From contig JAJVDF010000256.1 in the NCBI GenBank assembly GCA_022410635.1, forward strand, positions 990,287 to 1,054,286: a DNA stretch of 64,000 nt, read 5' to 3'. Source of the DNA: Tretioscincus oriximinensis. Taxonomy: Eukaryota > Chordata > Lepidosauria > Squamata > Gymnophthalmidae. The position numbers and the translations under genes were made by a program. The notes under the pieces are model-generated. The model did not search any database, was not told the DNA's origin, and worked only from the letters and a program-made list of their open reading frames with translations. How positions within the stretch are numbered: position 1 is the first letter of the stretch; every line of letters starts with the position of its first letter. Below, piece by piece: positions 46,473 through 57,620 of the stretch.

Positions 46473-46690
46473 TCTAGCAAAGGAGCTAGTAGCACTTTGA
46501 GACTAACTTGAGAAAAGTGGGTGGCATAAGCTTTCATAGACACGTCTACTTCTTCAGATGCTGAAGCGGATCAGAAGAAGCAGACATGTCTACGAAAACT
46601 TATGCAACCCACTTTTCTCAAGTTAGTCTCAAAGTGCTACTAGCTCCTTTGCTGGACTTTCTACTAGACTAACACGGCTATTTCTCTGAA
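46473..46690. repeat. head-to-head inverted pair of the 9.4-kb repeat family
   Basis: The left arm (46473-46564) is TCTAGCAAAGGAGCTAGTAG, GCACTTTGAGACTAACTTGA, AAGTGGGTGGCATAAGCTTT, ACGTCTACTTCTTCAGATGC. The right arm (about 46571-46660) is its near-exact reverse complement, continuing to AGACTAACACGGCTATTTCT at 46690. Arms of about 90 bp differ at only a handful of positions across a 6-10 nt spacer. The single-unit form at 9396-9518 shows that the inversion is specific to this site. Non-coding. Confidence 0.85.
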
Positions 46691-48589
46691 ATTGACTACT
46701 TTAATCAGGACAACTGATCAAAATGCAGGTTTAAAAGTGATGTTTGGAGGCAGTCTATGTGCAAGGTTATGTGAGATAATGTATTGATCAGGAAATCCAC
46801 AATATCATGACAAAGCATGATTATGTGGCCATGCATTATCAAGGCTTTACCATAATGATGCTATGATATGGCTACATAAAAACATTTCAGATGAAATTGA
46901 TAACAAAAAGCATCTATATTGTTGTTAAAAAGTTAAAGTTTACCTTAGATTGTTTTTATTCTGTTTTTAATGACAACTTCTTCTGAGAAAATACAGACAT
47001 AGATACATATGGATTTAGACATTGGTATAAAATATAACATAACCCACATCACTCAGTGAAAGTTCAATTATAAATTGTAGTCTTGAAGTGGAAGATACAG
47101 CATTATTTATCTTTGACCTATATAATACTGAAAATGAGCTGTGACCACACCTGAAAACAGGGAGGGTTGAATTCAAAACATAATGTCTGGAGAAATAAAT
47201 CTTTAAAATATTTTAATAGATGTTCTATTTGTTGATAATCTCCATATTGAAAACAGCTCTTGTGATGGGAATATCCTAATTTTCTCCCTCAGGAGATCTG
47301 AAATTCTTCTTCATTATCATTTGAATTATAGTCACTCAAATGCAATTAATTAGTTAACATACACACAAAGAAAGAGAAACCTTATTTTTAATTATTGGTA
47401 TGATTTCAATCCATACCAAAAAGCTTTGATGAATTTATAGAATTCTGCATTAATATTGGCAGCTTTGTTTCCCTGCAAGAGAACAGTACACATCATTACT
47501 GCATTGGTGGAGCTTGCACTAGAGATGGAAAAGTACCTGTTCAGGACACTCTTTCTGTCCATAATATACAATCTCAAACAGGAATTAAAATCTCTTGTTT
47601 TTTCCCCAGTTCAATTGCTCATGGAAACCCTTTTCATTGATAGAAGAAACATTTTCAATCATGTTGCTTGGTGTGTGAAACACTGAAAATGGCCACTTTT
47701 CTAGGATCTTCACAGCACTTTCCTAGTCGGAAACTTCATTGCTAGGAAATTGCTGCCTCCTAACATTGAAGTTTGCACAAGGCAGATCTGTGAACTGGTG
47801 AAAAGCCTGTGTATAACGGACCATAGAGAAAACAATAGTCCAGTTTAGGCCTATAACTTCTACATGCCTGTGTGGAACTGCACAGCGCCTCCAAATAGTT
47901 CCTCATCTGAATTGGACAATGCTTGACCAGGCTTGAGCATCCTAAATTTTAGGATTGTTATATCAGATCACAGAGATATACAAATAGGGGAGCCATTTTG
48001 GTAGCAAAATATGAAAGGGTGGAAACATTCATCTTTGATCTTAGAATGTGGCTTCTTAGAGGTTAAATAGGCTGCGTCCAGACACTCTCAACGGTCTGCC
48101 AGCAAATTGAATTTATGTTCCATTTGCTACATGAAAATATTTAATCAAGAGTAATTCAGATTTTTACATCTATTCCCCAGATTATCACATTTCTCTGGTT
48201 ATTGCACAAAGCCTGTGATGTGTGGATAGTTTGGGTGAGAATGTTTCTGTATGAATTATATTTTAGCTTTTTGCTAAACTGGAATGTTGAACTAGGCAAT
48301 TATATTTGATTTCTTAAATGATTATCTCTCACAAATCATCAAGAGGGTGGGATCAGAGGATTCTGATATTCAGCAAACTATCCAAAAACAGTTGCTAGGT
48401 GGAACTACTGTATTTTCATGGGCAACTAGTATACATAATGACTGATGGGAGAGTGTTTCATGTGCACAGTAAATCTCATTGGTCAGTAGCTGACAGAATG
48501 ACAAAATTAAGAATATATTGCAATGGTATAAACAAGTAGAAATGCAAAATTGATACCTGGATTATCAGTAAATCCTAAAATAAACAAGA
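46691..48589. other. unassigned non-coding DNA
   Basis: No gene was recognised. GGCTGCGTCCAGAC at 48070-48083 is an instance of the recurrent motif. Overlapping open frames at 47392-47686 conflict across strands. Confidence 0.5.
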
Positions 48590-48673
48590 GCCATATGGAT
48601 GCAGCAATAACAAGAATTGCAAATTCAGGTTATATTTTAATATGCCCCATCATAGAAGCTGAATCCATATGGC
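48590..48673. repeat. 84-bp inverted-repeat element
   Basis: GCCATATGGATGCAGC (48590-48605) and GCTGAATCCATATGGC (48658-48673) pair at 15 of 16 positions around a 52-nt AT-rich spacer. The arms contain the GGATGCAGC motif that recurs elsewhere, so this may be a tiny MITE with both ends preserved. No clear target duplication. Confidence 0.45.
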
Positions 48674-49096
48674 ACTAATTTATTTTGGGATATTCTGTGA
48701 GTTGAGCTTACCAGTTTTAATTCTCCTCATTCATACTTCTGCAGTATATTCTGAGTTTTATTGTCATGTCAGCTCCGGAAAAGCAAGATTTTCTGGGTAT
48801 TTGACACACATTTCTGTCAGCCATTTTTGTTTGGTGGCTTTAGTCTTTCCTCCCAAATACTACTGGATAGTTTCTAAATGCTATTGAAATTGTTCTTGGC
48901 TTAGGTGTGGTAAATGCCACATAAATTTGGCTTTTAAGTGAATTATTGACCTTATCTAGACACAAGTTTGAATAGATTCCAGGTACTCTTGGGATGATCC
49001 TTAGAAAATCTAAAACTTAGCTTCCCATTTTACAAAAACAAAACAAGGAATGTTGCAAACATCTTAAAGTAGTTCTTCTATGAAAGCATTGATTTC

Positions 49097-49589
49097 GGCT
49101 GCATTCCCATTAGACCTTTACAAAGGAATGGAAAACGGATTTTGCCATTCCAAAATGAAAGCGAAGTGAGAGCTTAAAATGCAGGCATTTTTACCTGAGG
49201 ATTCATTTCACGTTAATGGACCCATTTCTTGGCTGCTGAGTGCTCAATGAATCTTTGTTCTACCAGGCTGCAGTAACAGGGAAGAACCTGCTTTTACAGA
49301 GGAGGGAGAGAAGTACCTGAACCTGGAGCAAATGCAAAACAAAAGTCCCCCCTTCTCTCTCTCTCTCACTTTTGTTCTCTGATCTCCATTGTCAGAGTAC
49401 AAATGGTGCGAATTACAAAAATCAGCAGTGCCGACGCAGTTTCACTAGGAACTGCGGAGCAGAAACATGTGGCGTGCATTTAGAGTGACGCCACAGCACT
49501 TCCAAGCCCATTTTTATGGTAAGAAAATCAGAACCCTGTGCTTTGGCTTCATAGTCATGCGCACATTAAGGGCTAATGGAAACGCAGCC
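49097..49589. mobile_element. candidate non-autonomous DNA transposon, 493 bp
   Basis: The left end GGCTGCATTCCCATTAG (49097 onward) and the reversed right end GGCTGCGTTTCCATTAG match at 14 of 17 positions. The interior is somewhat GC-richer than its surroundings and contains a (CT)n run near 49353-49367. No transposase frame. Flanking bases do not show a clear target-site duplication, so the superfamily is unassigned. Confidence 0.5.
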
Positions 49590-51970
49590 ATAGAGAAGAA
49601 ACTGGCTTGGTATTTGGATGTTTTAAATATATTGTCTTTTCACATGCTGCTTTCTACTGTGCTTTTTGAAATTTAAGATATATACTACTAAACTAGAAAA
49701 GAAGAATCAAATTATTAATAAGGAAATAAAAATGTCCTCATTATAACCAGCACTAGTTCTACCATGCTGTCTGCTATTCTGAGTCTGATGGAATACCATC
49801 AGAATAATGCTATTTCTTAACTGTTCAAATGATAGATTGCTATTTGAATATGAATTAAAGTCAGCTTTGAATATAATTTCACACTGTGAACAAACTTTTT
49901 CCAAGCTTCCCTGGGGAGAGGAAATTCCTTATTTTAGTCAGCAAATGAAGGAGATGGCTTTTAGGATACTTGTCTGTAAAATTATTAGAGCAACTAATTC
50001 TTTTTTTAAAAAAATGGAAAAAAAGCATTCACTTCAACAGAAGATGGCTTTTTTCTGGCACTTCAAGAGTTTCTGGCTCTTCAAGAGGCAAACAACATTC
50101 AATGGTTAATACTTTTGAATCCAATTTAGAAAGTACACTGTATGTTGGGAGACACATTAATAGATAATCTTATTCATTACTTCAATAACTGAAAATAAAG
50201 GACACTTTCTTGTAATTCTACTTACATTCTGAATATCCAAGATTATAACTCTTTATAAATTTCCTTTACCTTTGCAGTTCTGATCTTCCTTCTAAAAAGA
50301 AAAGGTAAATCGGTCTTCACTGTAGCAGGATCTACCCTGTTCTCCTTTGAATTAAAAAGTATTACATTTGTTGCAGTTTTTGTAATGTGTAGACAACCCC
50401 TCCCAAAAATTTCTACAGCATCACTCATTAAAAATGAAGGTGCGATTACCTGTTTGTGATTTTGATGGTTGTGGCTGCTCACAACACAGGTAAATTTCCT
50501 TGAGCAATGACATTCATGACACAGTGGTAAAAAGGTTGCCAGTATACAACAAAAGACTTTCTGGGTTCTTTCTGTCACTTTCTTTTCAAGCACTGTAGGT
50601 GTATCTGGAAGCATGACACCTGAATGAATGTGGATCCCTGTGGATGTTGTACTCACTCAGTACAATGAATATGTGCAGATCCTTCTTAAAGTGTTGGTTC
50701 ATTCCTTGACATAAGAATGTGGATGGGTGGATGAGTGGGAGGATGGAGAGGGTCCCTGATAGTAGAGGAGTACTGCAGTTGAGGTCTGGCGGATGAAATT
50801 GTTTCTGTGTCAAAGGGGGTGCAAGGGCAATTGAAGATTGTTGAAGGGCACTAGAGTCTGTTGCATGCAACACAAGCACTGTCACTATCAGATTCTGTAA
50901 TTCAGTTTTGTGTGATATACATTTAGCAATGCATTTCTTTCTGTGGCTCCACTATGGGTCCAACCATATGATGTTTCCTTGCCTGTTTCTTGCCAGGATA
51001 TTCCAAAATCTTCATTCTTCAGTCATACTCTTTATAGGCAGTTTCACTAGACTTCACTGTGCATCAGTAATAAAAGTGTGAGAATTAGCTGATTTTGCTG
51101 TTATTTCCCAACATTCTAGTGAAACACCTCGTATTCCCCTTCTAAGCCTTCATGTCCCAGTGTTAATGGGAGAACAGCATCTCCCTGCAAGGACAGCAGC
51201 CTGAGAATCTCATACACTTCCTGCTTTAATCCTCATTGAACATGCCCAGGATTACATTCTGGCTACTCAGCTCTATGATCCTGATAACTCGTCTCTCTGT
51301 TCTCTTTAAAGATTTGTTTACATTTGTTGGTGAGAGGAGGAAGGTAAGTATAGCATGGCTTATGAAAGAGTTTTTTCAGAACAAAAACCGTAATGTGCTT
51401 TTAACACGCAATATTGAGGGGGTTTAACTGTAGGGTACGCTTTTACAAACTACCTTAGATATCACAACTTTTTCTCCCTCACTACAGATGATTCATATCA
51501 TTGGTTCAAATGGCATTTCTGCATTCCACAATCACACTGTGGAGACATTTTTTGGATTGGGAGGTCAGGATGTTTCCTTCTTGACACCCACTAATTTTTA
51601 TTTACTTATTTATTTTTAAATGGAGAACCAGCACATATTTGTATGGTCATCTTCTCAATACAGCTACTTTATTGATACATCAATTTCCAATTTATGGAAG
51701 CTGAAACAAGGGGAGGAGGTGAATACTGCATTTCGGGGGTAAATTTTATTTAAAAATTGGGTAATTTTCATCTTTGTTACCATTAGTTTTCCAACATCAC
51801 TCGAAAGTAGGGCAGCTCTCAAAGATTAACTTCTGAATGCACTTATAGTGTTAATACTTCATTTCATTTGCTGCCACAACATTTGTGATAATACTACTTT
51901 TTTAATCCACAAGCTGATCCCACAGCTGTAACTTTCCTGTCCTTTTTACTCCCAGCTTCTGGGCTTATTA
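49590..51970. other. unassigned non-coding DNA
   Basis: A 137-codon minus-strand open frame at 50243-50656 has no domain or signal that I recognise. It overlaps no element and is not called a gene. Otherwise AT-rich unique-looking DNA. Confidence 0.5.
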
Positions 51971-52100
51971 TCATAGAGTTATAGTGTTGGAAGAGACCTC
52001 TGAGGTCATTGGGTCTAACCCACAGCTCAATGCAAGATTTATTAAACCATCCCAGACAGATGACTGTCCAGTCTCTGTTTGAAGACTTCCAGTGAAGACT
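51971..52100 (-). mobile_element. CR1 LINE 3' end (bird-like type), minus strand
   Basis: TCATAGAGTTATAGTGTTGG, AAGAGACCTCTGAGGTCATT and GGGTCTAACCCACAGCTCAA are the reverse complement of a CR1 3' end (compare TCATAGAAT..GTTGGAAGGGACCTC..TCATCTAGTCCAACCCCC in bird CR1). Different subfamily from the TTCTTATG-ended copies elsewhere in the window. 5'-truncated. Confidence 0.8.
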
Positions 52101-54835
52101 TCGCCTGCATTTAATTTGGTTTACACGTATATTCCAGACTATTGCCTTTTGTGTTACTATTTCTATAAATCACACTATAAAGAATATTTTTTCTGGTTGC
52201 TGGTTCTTGTTGTGAAAAGATCCATAAATTCTAGCTTGTGATTGTATTATCTTTATCCATGTTCTGATTGGCTATTGCCTTCTCTTTTTATTTTAATTTT
52301 ATTGAGAGGCTGCTAAGATTTTTTTCTATCATCACTGATGCACTTTTTTCTACATAAATTAAACAGCACTAAGCAACTGTTCTGTGGTCTCTGATCTCAC
52401 TGAAGTGCAAAGAATTGTGAGATCTGAGCAACTCTCAAACGTAATATTCAGATGGTGTCGTAGTGAAAAGACATGTCATCACACAACAAAAACTATATAA
52501 ATGTAATAGCAGGAAAATGTAATGAAGGACATTTCTGTTGATACCACTGCTGGATCCTCACAATTACATGACACAAATCCCTCATAAATGTGCTACAGTA
52601 TGATAGTGCAAAATAAGGCACACCTGGATGCACCTTTAGTTATAATTTAGAACATAATATTTGAATGAAAAGCCCCTCTCACCTCTAGTTTTATATAAGA
52701 CTCTTCTGTTAACTTTTAAACCACAATTGACATCTCAACTTTTCAGTTATTAATTCTCTTCCTAAAACAAAAGATAAATATCCTTCCTTTCCCTCTCTTT
52801 AAGCCCCCTTTCTCTAGCCTTCCTATCACCTCTGATTGGCTCACAAATATTTTTTACTAGCCCTCCTACTCTTGTTACAGTTGCTAGACAGGAAATGAAC
52901 CATTCTAGATATGTTTCTGTACTTGGTCCAGTCACCAAGTTTAGGACTCCACAATAGGAGCCCTTATATATTTCCCAAACTTCTTCTAGTATTAACTAAA
53001 AGGCCTGCATTAAAGAGTGAAGCTCAGTAGCAATTCTGGGATACAGATAAATAATAGCATGACATCTTCAGACAGCGAAATGAAATAAACAGAAGATTGC
53101 CAAATCTTTGGGAAGGCCAGTATATATCTAGGCCAAACTGTCAGGCCTTGAATGGAAAATCCTATCAAATGGCAAGCTGTCAAGAGTGTTCCCTAATAGT
53201 CCTCCACAGAATATCAGTGTACTTCTACAGCTTCTGCTGCAGGCTGCCTTTGAGGACAGTTCAGAAATTTCAGCTAGAAGCTATTATTAGTTCTGTACTG
53301 TAAATGTTTCACCGATTTTCTATCCAATGAGCTGGTTGCTAGTGCATTTCTAGACCCANTTAAAAGTCTTAGCTATTACTTTCAAACTTCTAGATAGTTT
53401 GATACTTGGGGTCATCAATATTCATATGAGATTTTTTTCCCTATGCTTTCCTTCAGTGTATGATCATTAGAAACTATCTCCCTCTGTTGGCGGGGAGGGA
53501 GAAATGTAAGTATTGATCTCTGAGCATGTAACAACAATTCTGGTATGGTTTCACTGCCCACTTGTGCAGTTATTTTTATTGTTGTTGTTGTTGTTGTTGT
53601 TCTCCATAAAGTATAAGAAAAACTTGGAATTTTAAGATAGGTAGAAAGTAAATAGACAAAATGTCTATGCAGGAATGCAGGATATGTGTGGCAATCCCAA
53701 TATAGTGCCAAGAAAATTATCTGGATGTAGCCTCAGGATTGCATTTCCGAAGGCTTTCCAAGGCAGTGAGATTATTTTATCCCCAGTTTCAGTAGCAAAA
53801 CGGAAATCTAAAGCAAGAGACTTCTGAGTTCTTCTGTAGTCCAGTATTTGAACCAATACGCTACTGTGTTTTTTCTCTCAAAACCGGTCAGTACACACTT
53901 GCACACAAGTGGTTTATTTCATTTTCAAATCACATGTCATTAGCTCAAAATGACAAAAAATAAAATGTACGTTTTCCTATGTAGTCAAGGTTGCTGCTTC
54001 TGCAGCTGTTGTTATCAGTGAATATGTAAAAATGAAACATGATGCAGAAACAAACTGATTTGTGTTGGGCAACATTTTTCTTCTTTCTTGCAGAAGTGAA
54101 CCCACCTGCTTCTTGATGTGCTAATGGCTTCATCTGCTCACTACATCCCCCCCCCCCCTCCTACTTCCACATTTCCACATCCCAGGCTTTTTCTTACAAA
54201 TCTCCAGGGAGATGAGGAAGCAGCCAGGCCACCAGCCCCAGCGTTGTAAAGTCAGACCTTGTAATTGATCCCGGCAGAAAAGAACAAGGAGTGCAGAAGT
54301 TCAGAGGCAAACAACATTCAGTGTCTTGGTAACGCCCTAGAGGTGAAAGCTGACCTGAAAATAATAATAAAAAAGTCAAAGTACAAGGTATCAATGTAGC
54401 AGCCTCTCTGCAGCTTAACAGCTAGGAATCACTTATCCTCAAGGTCAGAGGAGAGAAGGCAAAACCATTCAGAATAATATAAGAGAGGAATTAGAGAAAG
54501 AGGGCAGAAAGGAGTATGAGGAAACCAAATAGATGCATCTAAAATAATGCTTGGAGTTGCTTTAATGAGCCTCATTTTAACAGGACATTGCAATAATGGA
54601 AAATGAAAATAAGCTTTGGGTATTATGTTTGAATTTAGAATAGGGAATAGTGAAATTTTCCTGACTCACCTTTTCAAAATAAAAAAGTGTCCTCTTTTCC
54701 TAAGTGGAGTCACAGCATCAATGGCATCAGAAGAAGCGTAGATTGTGGTCAGACACCTGCCCTCAAACTGGTTTTAACTTTTCCATTTGGTTTCATAATT
54801 GGTAAGTCACTACAGAAATTCCTCTTCCATTTTAT
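52101..54835. other. unassigned non-coding DNA with simple repeats
   Basis: A (TTG)n run lies at about 53577-53600 and a C homopolymer at about 54148-54159. An N is at 53359. ATCTGGATGTAGCC at 53719-53732 is an instance of the recurrent motif. Open frames under 100 codons have no domain. Confidence 0.5.
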
Positions 54836-55290
54836 TCCTGACTAAGGATCCACCCCCACTTATGATTTTTAGTGAGGTAGAAGCAACACTACCTTCAATC
54901 CATCCCCAGAGGTTATGAATATATATAGTGATCCACTTGCTAAAAAGCCCCATGGTCATTGAATTTCAAGCCAGTATAGTTCATGTGATTCCATAGCAGA
55001 CATTTCCAAATTGCCTAAGAAGCCTTTGGTGGACATTTCAGTTATGTAAACATGGCAAATCTTGCAAGACTGTGAGGCTACGTGTAAAAGTTAATTGGCT
55101 CTCGGCTTGCAGAGAATGCTGGGAATTGTAGTAGTGCTTTATGGGGCTTGTCATGTGATGAGGTTGCTAGGTAATGTGCCAAAGCAGTGCAGGAACTTGA
55201 ACGTAGGTGAGGCATGGTCACAAACACCTTTTTTCAGACTTTAAAAGAAATAGTGAGGCTAAACATGCTGGGGAAGGGGTTTCAGTATCA
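54836..55290 (+). repeat. interspersed repeat, copy A of a direct pair
   Basis: It shares ordered text with 60027-60490: GTGATCCACTTGCTAAAAAG, AAAGTTAATTGGCTCTCGGC and GAGAATGCTGGGAATTGTA, then GAAATAGTGAGG and TGGGGAA. Similarity is roughly 70-75% with several gaps. No terminal repeats or coding frame were found, so the class is unknown. Confidence 0.7.
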
Positions 55291-56582
55291 TTTTTTATGT
55301 ATTCTCTGAGCAGATAAACATCAGATTGGGAATGGTATGAGCAGATAGTATGTTATTTAAATACATTGTATAAATAGATTGATCCACTTCTTTAGAGCAA
55401 AAGTATTGAAATTGCTTTAAAAAATCAGACAAAGTGAAGCATGCTAACTTCTAATGCTGTAAATTCAACTCTCCTACATTATAATGAGAATTGCGGAATC
55501 AATGAACATAAGATGTGACACCTACTCAACATACCCCTTTTGCTCAAATCAGTACTGCAAATATAGGCTGAGGAAAGGAAATTCCAGTGTGTGAGTAACC
55601 AGCATCAAATTCAAAGCAGTTTAAGGATGCTGTCATTAAAAGGGCTATGATTATGTCTTGACTGTCCCCAAGTCATTTTGATCATTAAAATAGTTTAAAT
55701 GAATATGTGTCACCGTAGTAATAGAACTTGGTTTTCTTGAGAATCCCATATATGTTAACTTGAGTTCCAAGACAAATAGGATTACCATAAAAAAAGCCAG
55801 GAGGGCTGCAGCTTTAATACCTGCTAAAATCTCTTCTTTTACATACCCATTAAAGCTTTAGCTTTCCTTTTCTGTTTTTTTTATGGCAACTCTAAAGACA
55901 GGGGAGGAATCCTTAATAGTTATGTGCAATTAATAATATCCAATTTAAAGTAATTTATAACTACATTCCAGGAACTGAAACTCATTTTCCCCCCATAAGA
56001 ACTGTCACAATTATGATGTGACAAAGTAAAACAAAAGGTGAAGCCTTAACATAGCTGGGATCTTGTATTTAACAAACTTCCAAGTCTTGAAAACAAGTAT
56101 GTTTTAGTCTGGATGTTTTATATTCATAACAAATAATCTTACAGGAATAATGATGACAATCACCGACAAGCCTTACTTACCAGTTTGATTGCACTCACTT
56201 TTCATAATGAACATTAAAGAGAGAAGTTAATTTAACTTGTATGTATTATTCAAATCAAGTCTTTTGAAACTTCCAAGAGTATCATTAATAAACACATATG
56301 AGGCAATTTTCAGAGATGTGCTCTGTATAAAGGTTTCTGGAGTATGTGACTTAGTAATTGTTCTTTGTTTTATCATAGTATAATTATGTTAATAAAAATG
56401 TACCCATAAAAAACATGAAATAATTTTTTCCTCATTATTTTTAACACATGTGAACTATTTTCTAAACCTTTAAACTATCCTATGACCATCCATAGCTGTT
56501 GCCATGTATGGATTTCAAGACGAGATTAGTTTTCACTATTTAGCTCAACTATTTCTGAAGAGACCTTATGGCCCTGTAGGAA
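55291..56582. other. unassigned non-coding DNA
   Basis: AT-rich; no element, exon or tandem array was recognised. Confidence 0.5.
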
Positions 56583-56644
56583 TGAATGAGGAGAAGGAGG
56601 AACGAGGAGAAAGAAGGAGGAGAAAGGAGAAAGAAGAAGAAAGA
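56583..56644. repeat. GA-rich simple sequence, expanded SINE tail
   Basis: A 60-bp run of GAGGA/GAAGGA/GAA units abuts the tail end of the minus-strand SINE that follows. The ancestral (TTC)n tail of the SINE, seen here as (GAA)n, probably seeded the expansion. The charged open frame across it is an artefact. Confidence 0.75.
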
Positions 56645-56872
56645 AGTGGTGTTGATTTCTACACTCCACGTTTCTCAACCCAAAGTGATTGAAAGTGGCT
56701 TACATACCATTCTGTTCTTTTCTTCACAACAGCACCTTGTAAAATAGGGGGGCTAAGGGAGCTCCAAAGAATAGTCAACAAGGTCACCCAGCTGATATTA
56801 TGGAGGTGTACAGAATCAGGAGTGTTCCAGATAAGAATCTGATACTCTAACCACAAAACCAGCCTGGCTCTT
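56645..56872 (-). mobile_element. CORE-SINE (MIR-like), minus strand
   Basis: Reading leftward, the tRNA-like head AAGAGCCAGGCTGGTTTTGT and the core ATCAGCTGGGTGACCTTGTT precede CCCCCCTATTTTACAAGGTG and AAGCCACTTTCAATCAC. The same order of blocks is seen at 61743-61979 and 36349-36622. Box B is degraded. A full-length but diverged copy. Confidence 0.75.
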
Positions 56873-57296
56873 AGGGTGGTGGGGGAACCCTCAAAGATTT
56901 TTTCATTCACTGAGTCCTAAGATTGTCTCCGTTTGCACGTTTCCCACCCACATTTTACAATTAGCCTGGATTATAGCAATTGCTATTCTACCCATACATA
57001 TCTTTGATATTCTGTAGTGCTGACTTTGTGATCCAAGAGAGGATGACAGCACCATCACATCAATTCTGCACACGAGTTTGTCTAATTGGCTGCCTTTTCC
57101 TTCTGCTGGATGGAATCTCACCAGACTTCTCACCTTGTGCGTGAAAGTCCCACTACTACACAATAGGATCACACAAAATGAGTGAGCAGGTATTCACTCA
57201 TGGAGTAACAGAGTATTGCAGCAACCTGATTGATGGGAATGTATGATCAAATGCGGGTGGGTTGCCTTGATGTCAGATGCAGCATTGAAGAAGCTT
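56873..57296. other. unassigned non-coding DNA
   Basis: Nothing recognised between the SINE and the L2-like element. Confidence 0.5.
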
Positions 57297-57620
57297 ATTT
57301 ATTTTTATGTATTTATACTTATACCCCGCCCTATACCCGAAGGTCTCAGGGCGGCCAAAACATTACTACAAAATTAAAACCATATAAAACAATATTTAAA
57401 AGTAGGGATAGAGATGATATTTCTTCAGCCAAAGGCCAGGTAAAAGAGGTGCGTCTTCAAGGACCTTCTAAAAGAATACAACGATGATGACAGATGCACC
57501 TCGAGGGGGAGACTATTCCAAAGACGAGGGGCAACCACTGAGAAGGCCCTAGCCCGGGTTCCCATTCTACTGGCTGTTGAAAGGGGTGGTACAACCAGGA
57601 GGGCCTCTCCTGCTTGAAAT
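57297..57620 (-). repeat. L2-like LINE fragment, minus strand, best interior copy
   Basis: TATTTATACTTATACCCCGC, CCTATACCCGAAGGTCTCAG and GGCGG give the reversed hairpin tail. The interior continues with TTCAGCCAAAGGCCAGG, GAGGGGGAGACTATTCCAAA, GGGGCAACCACTGAGAAGGC and GGGGTGGTACAACCAGGAGG. It contains several CpG sites and is less decayed than the 4.2- and 32-kb copies. No protein domain; probably 3' UTR sequence of the LINE. Confidence 0.75.

Noticed and set aside
50243..50656. 137-codon minus-strand open frame with several Cys and His
   Set aside because: Cysteines and histidines do not fall in a zinc-finger spacing, no domain is recognised, and an open frame of this size arises by chance in 64 kb. 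It would need RNA or conservation evidence.
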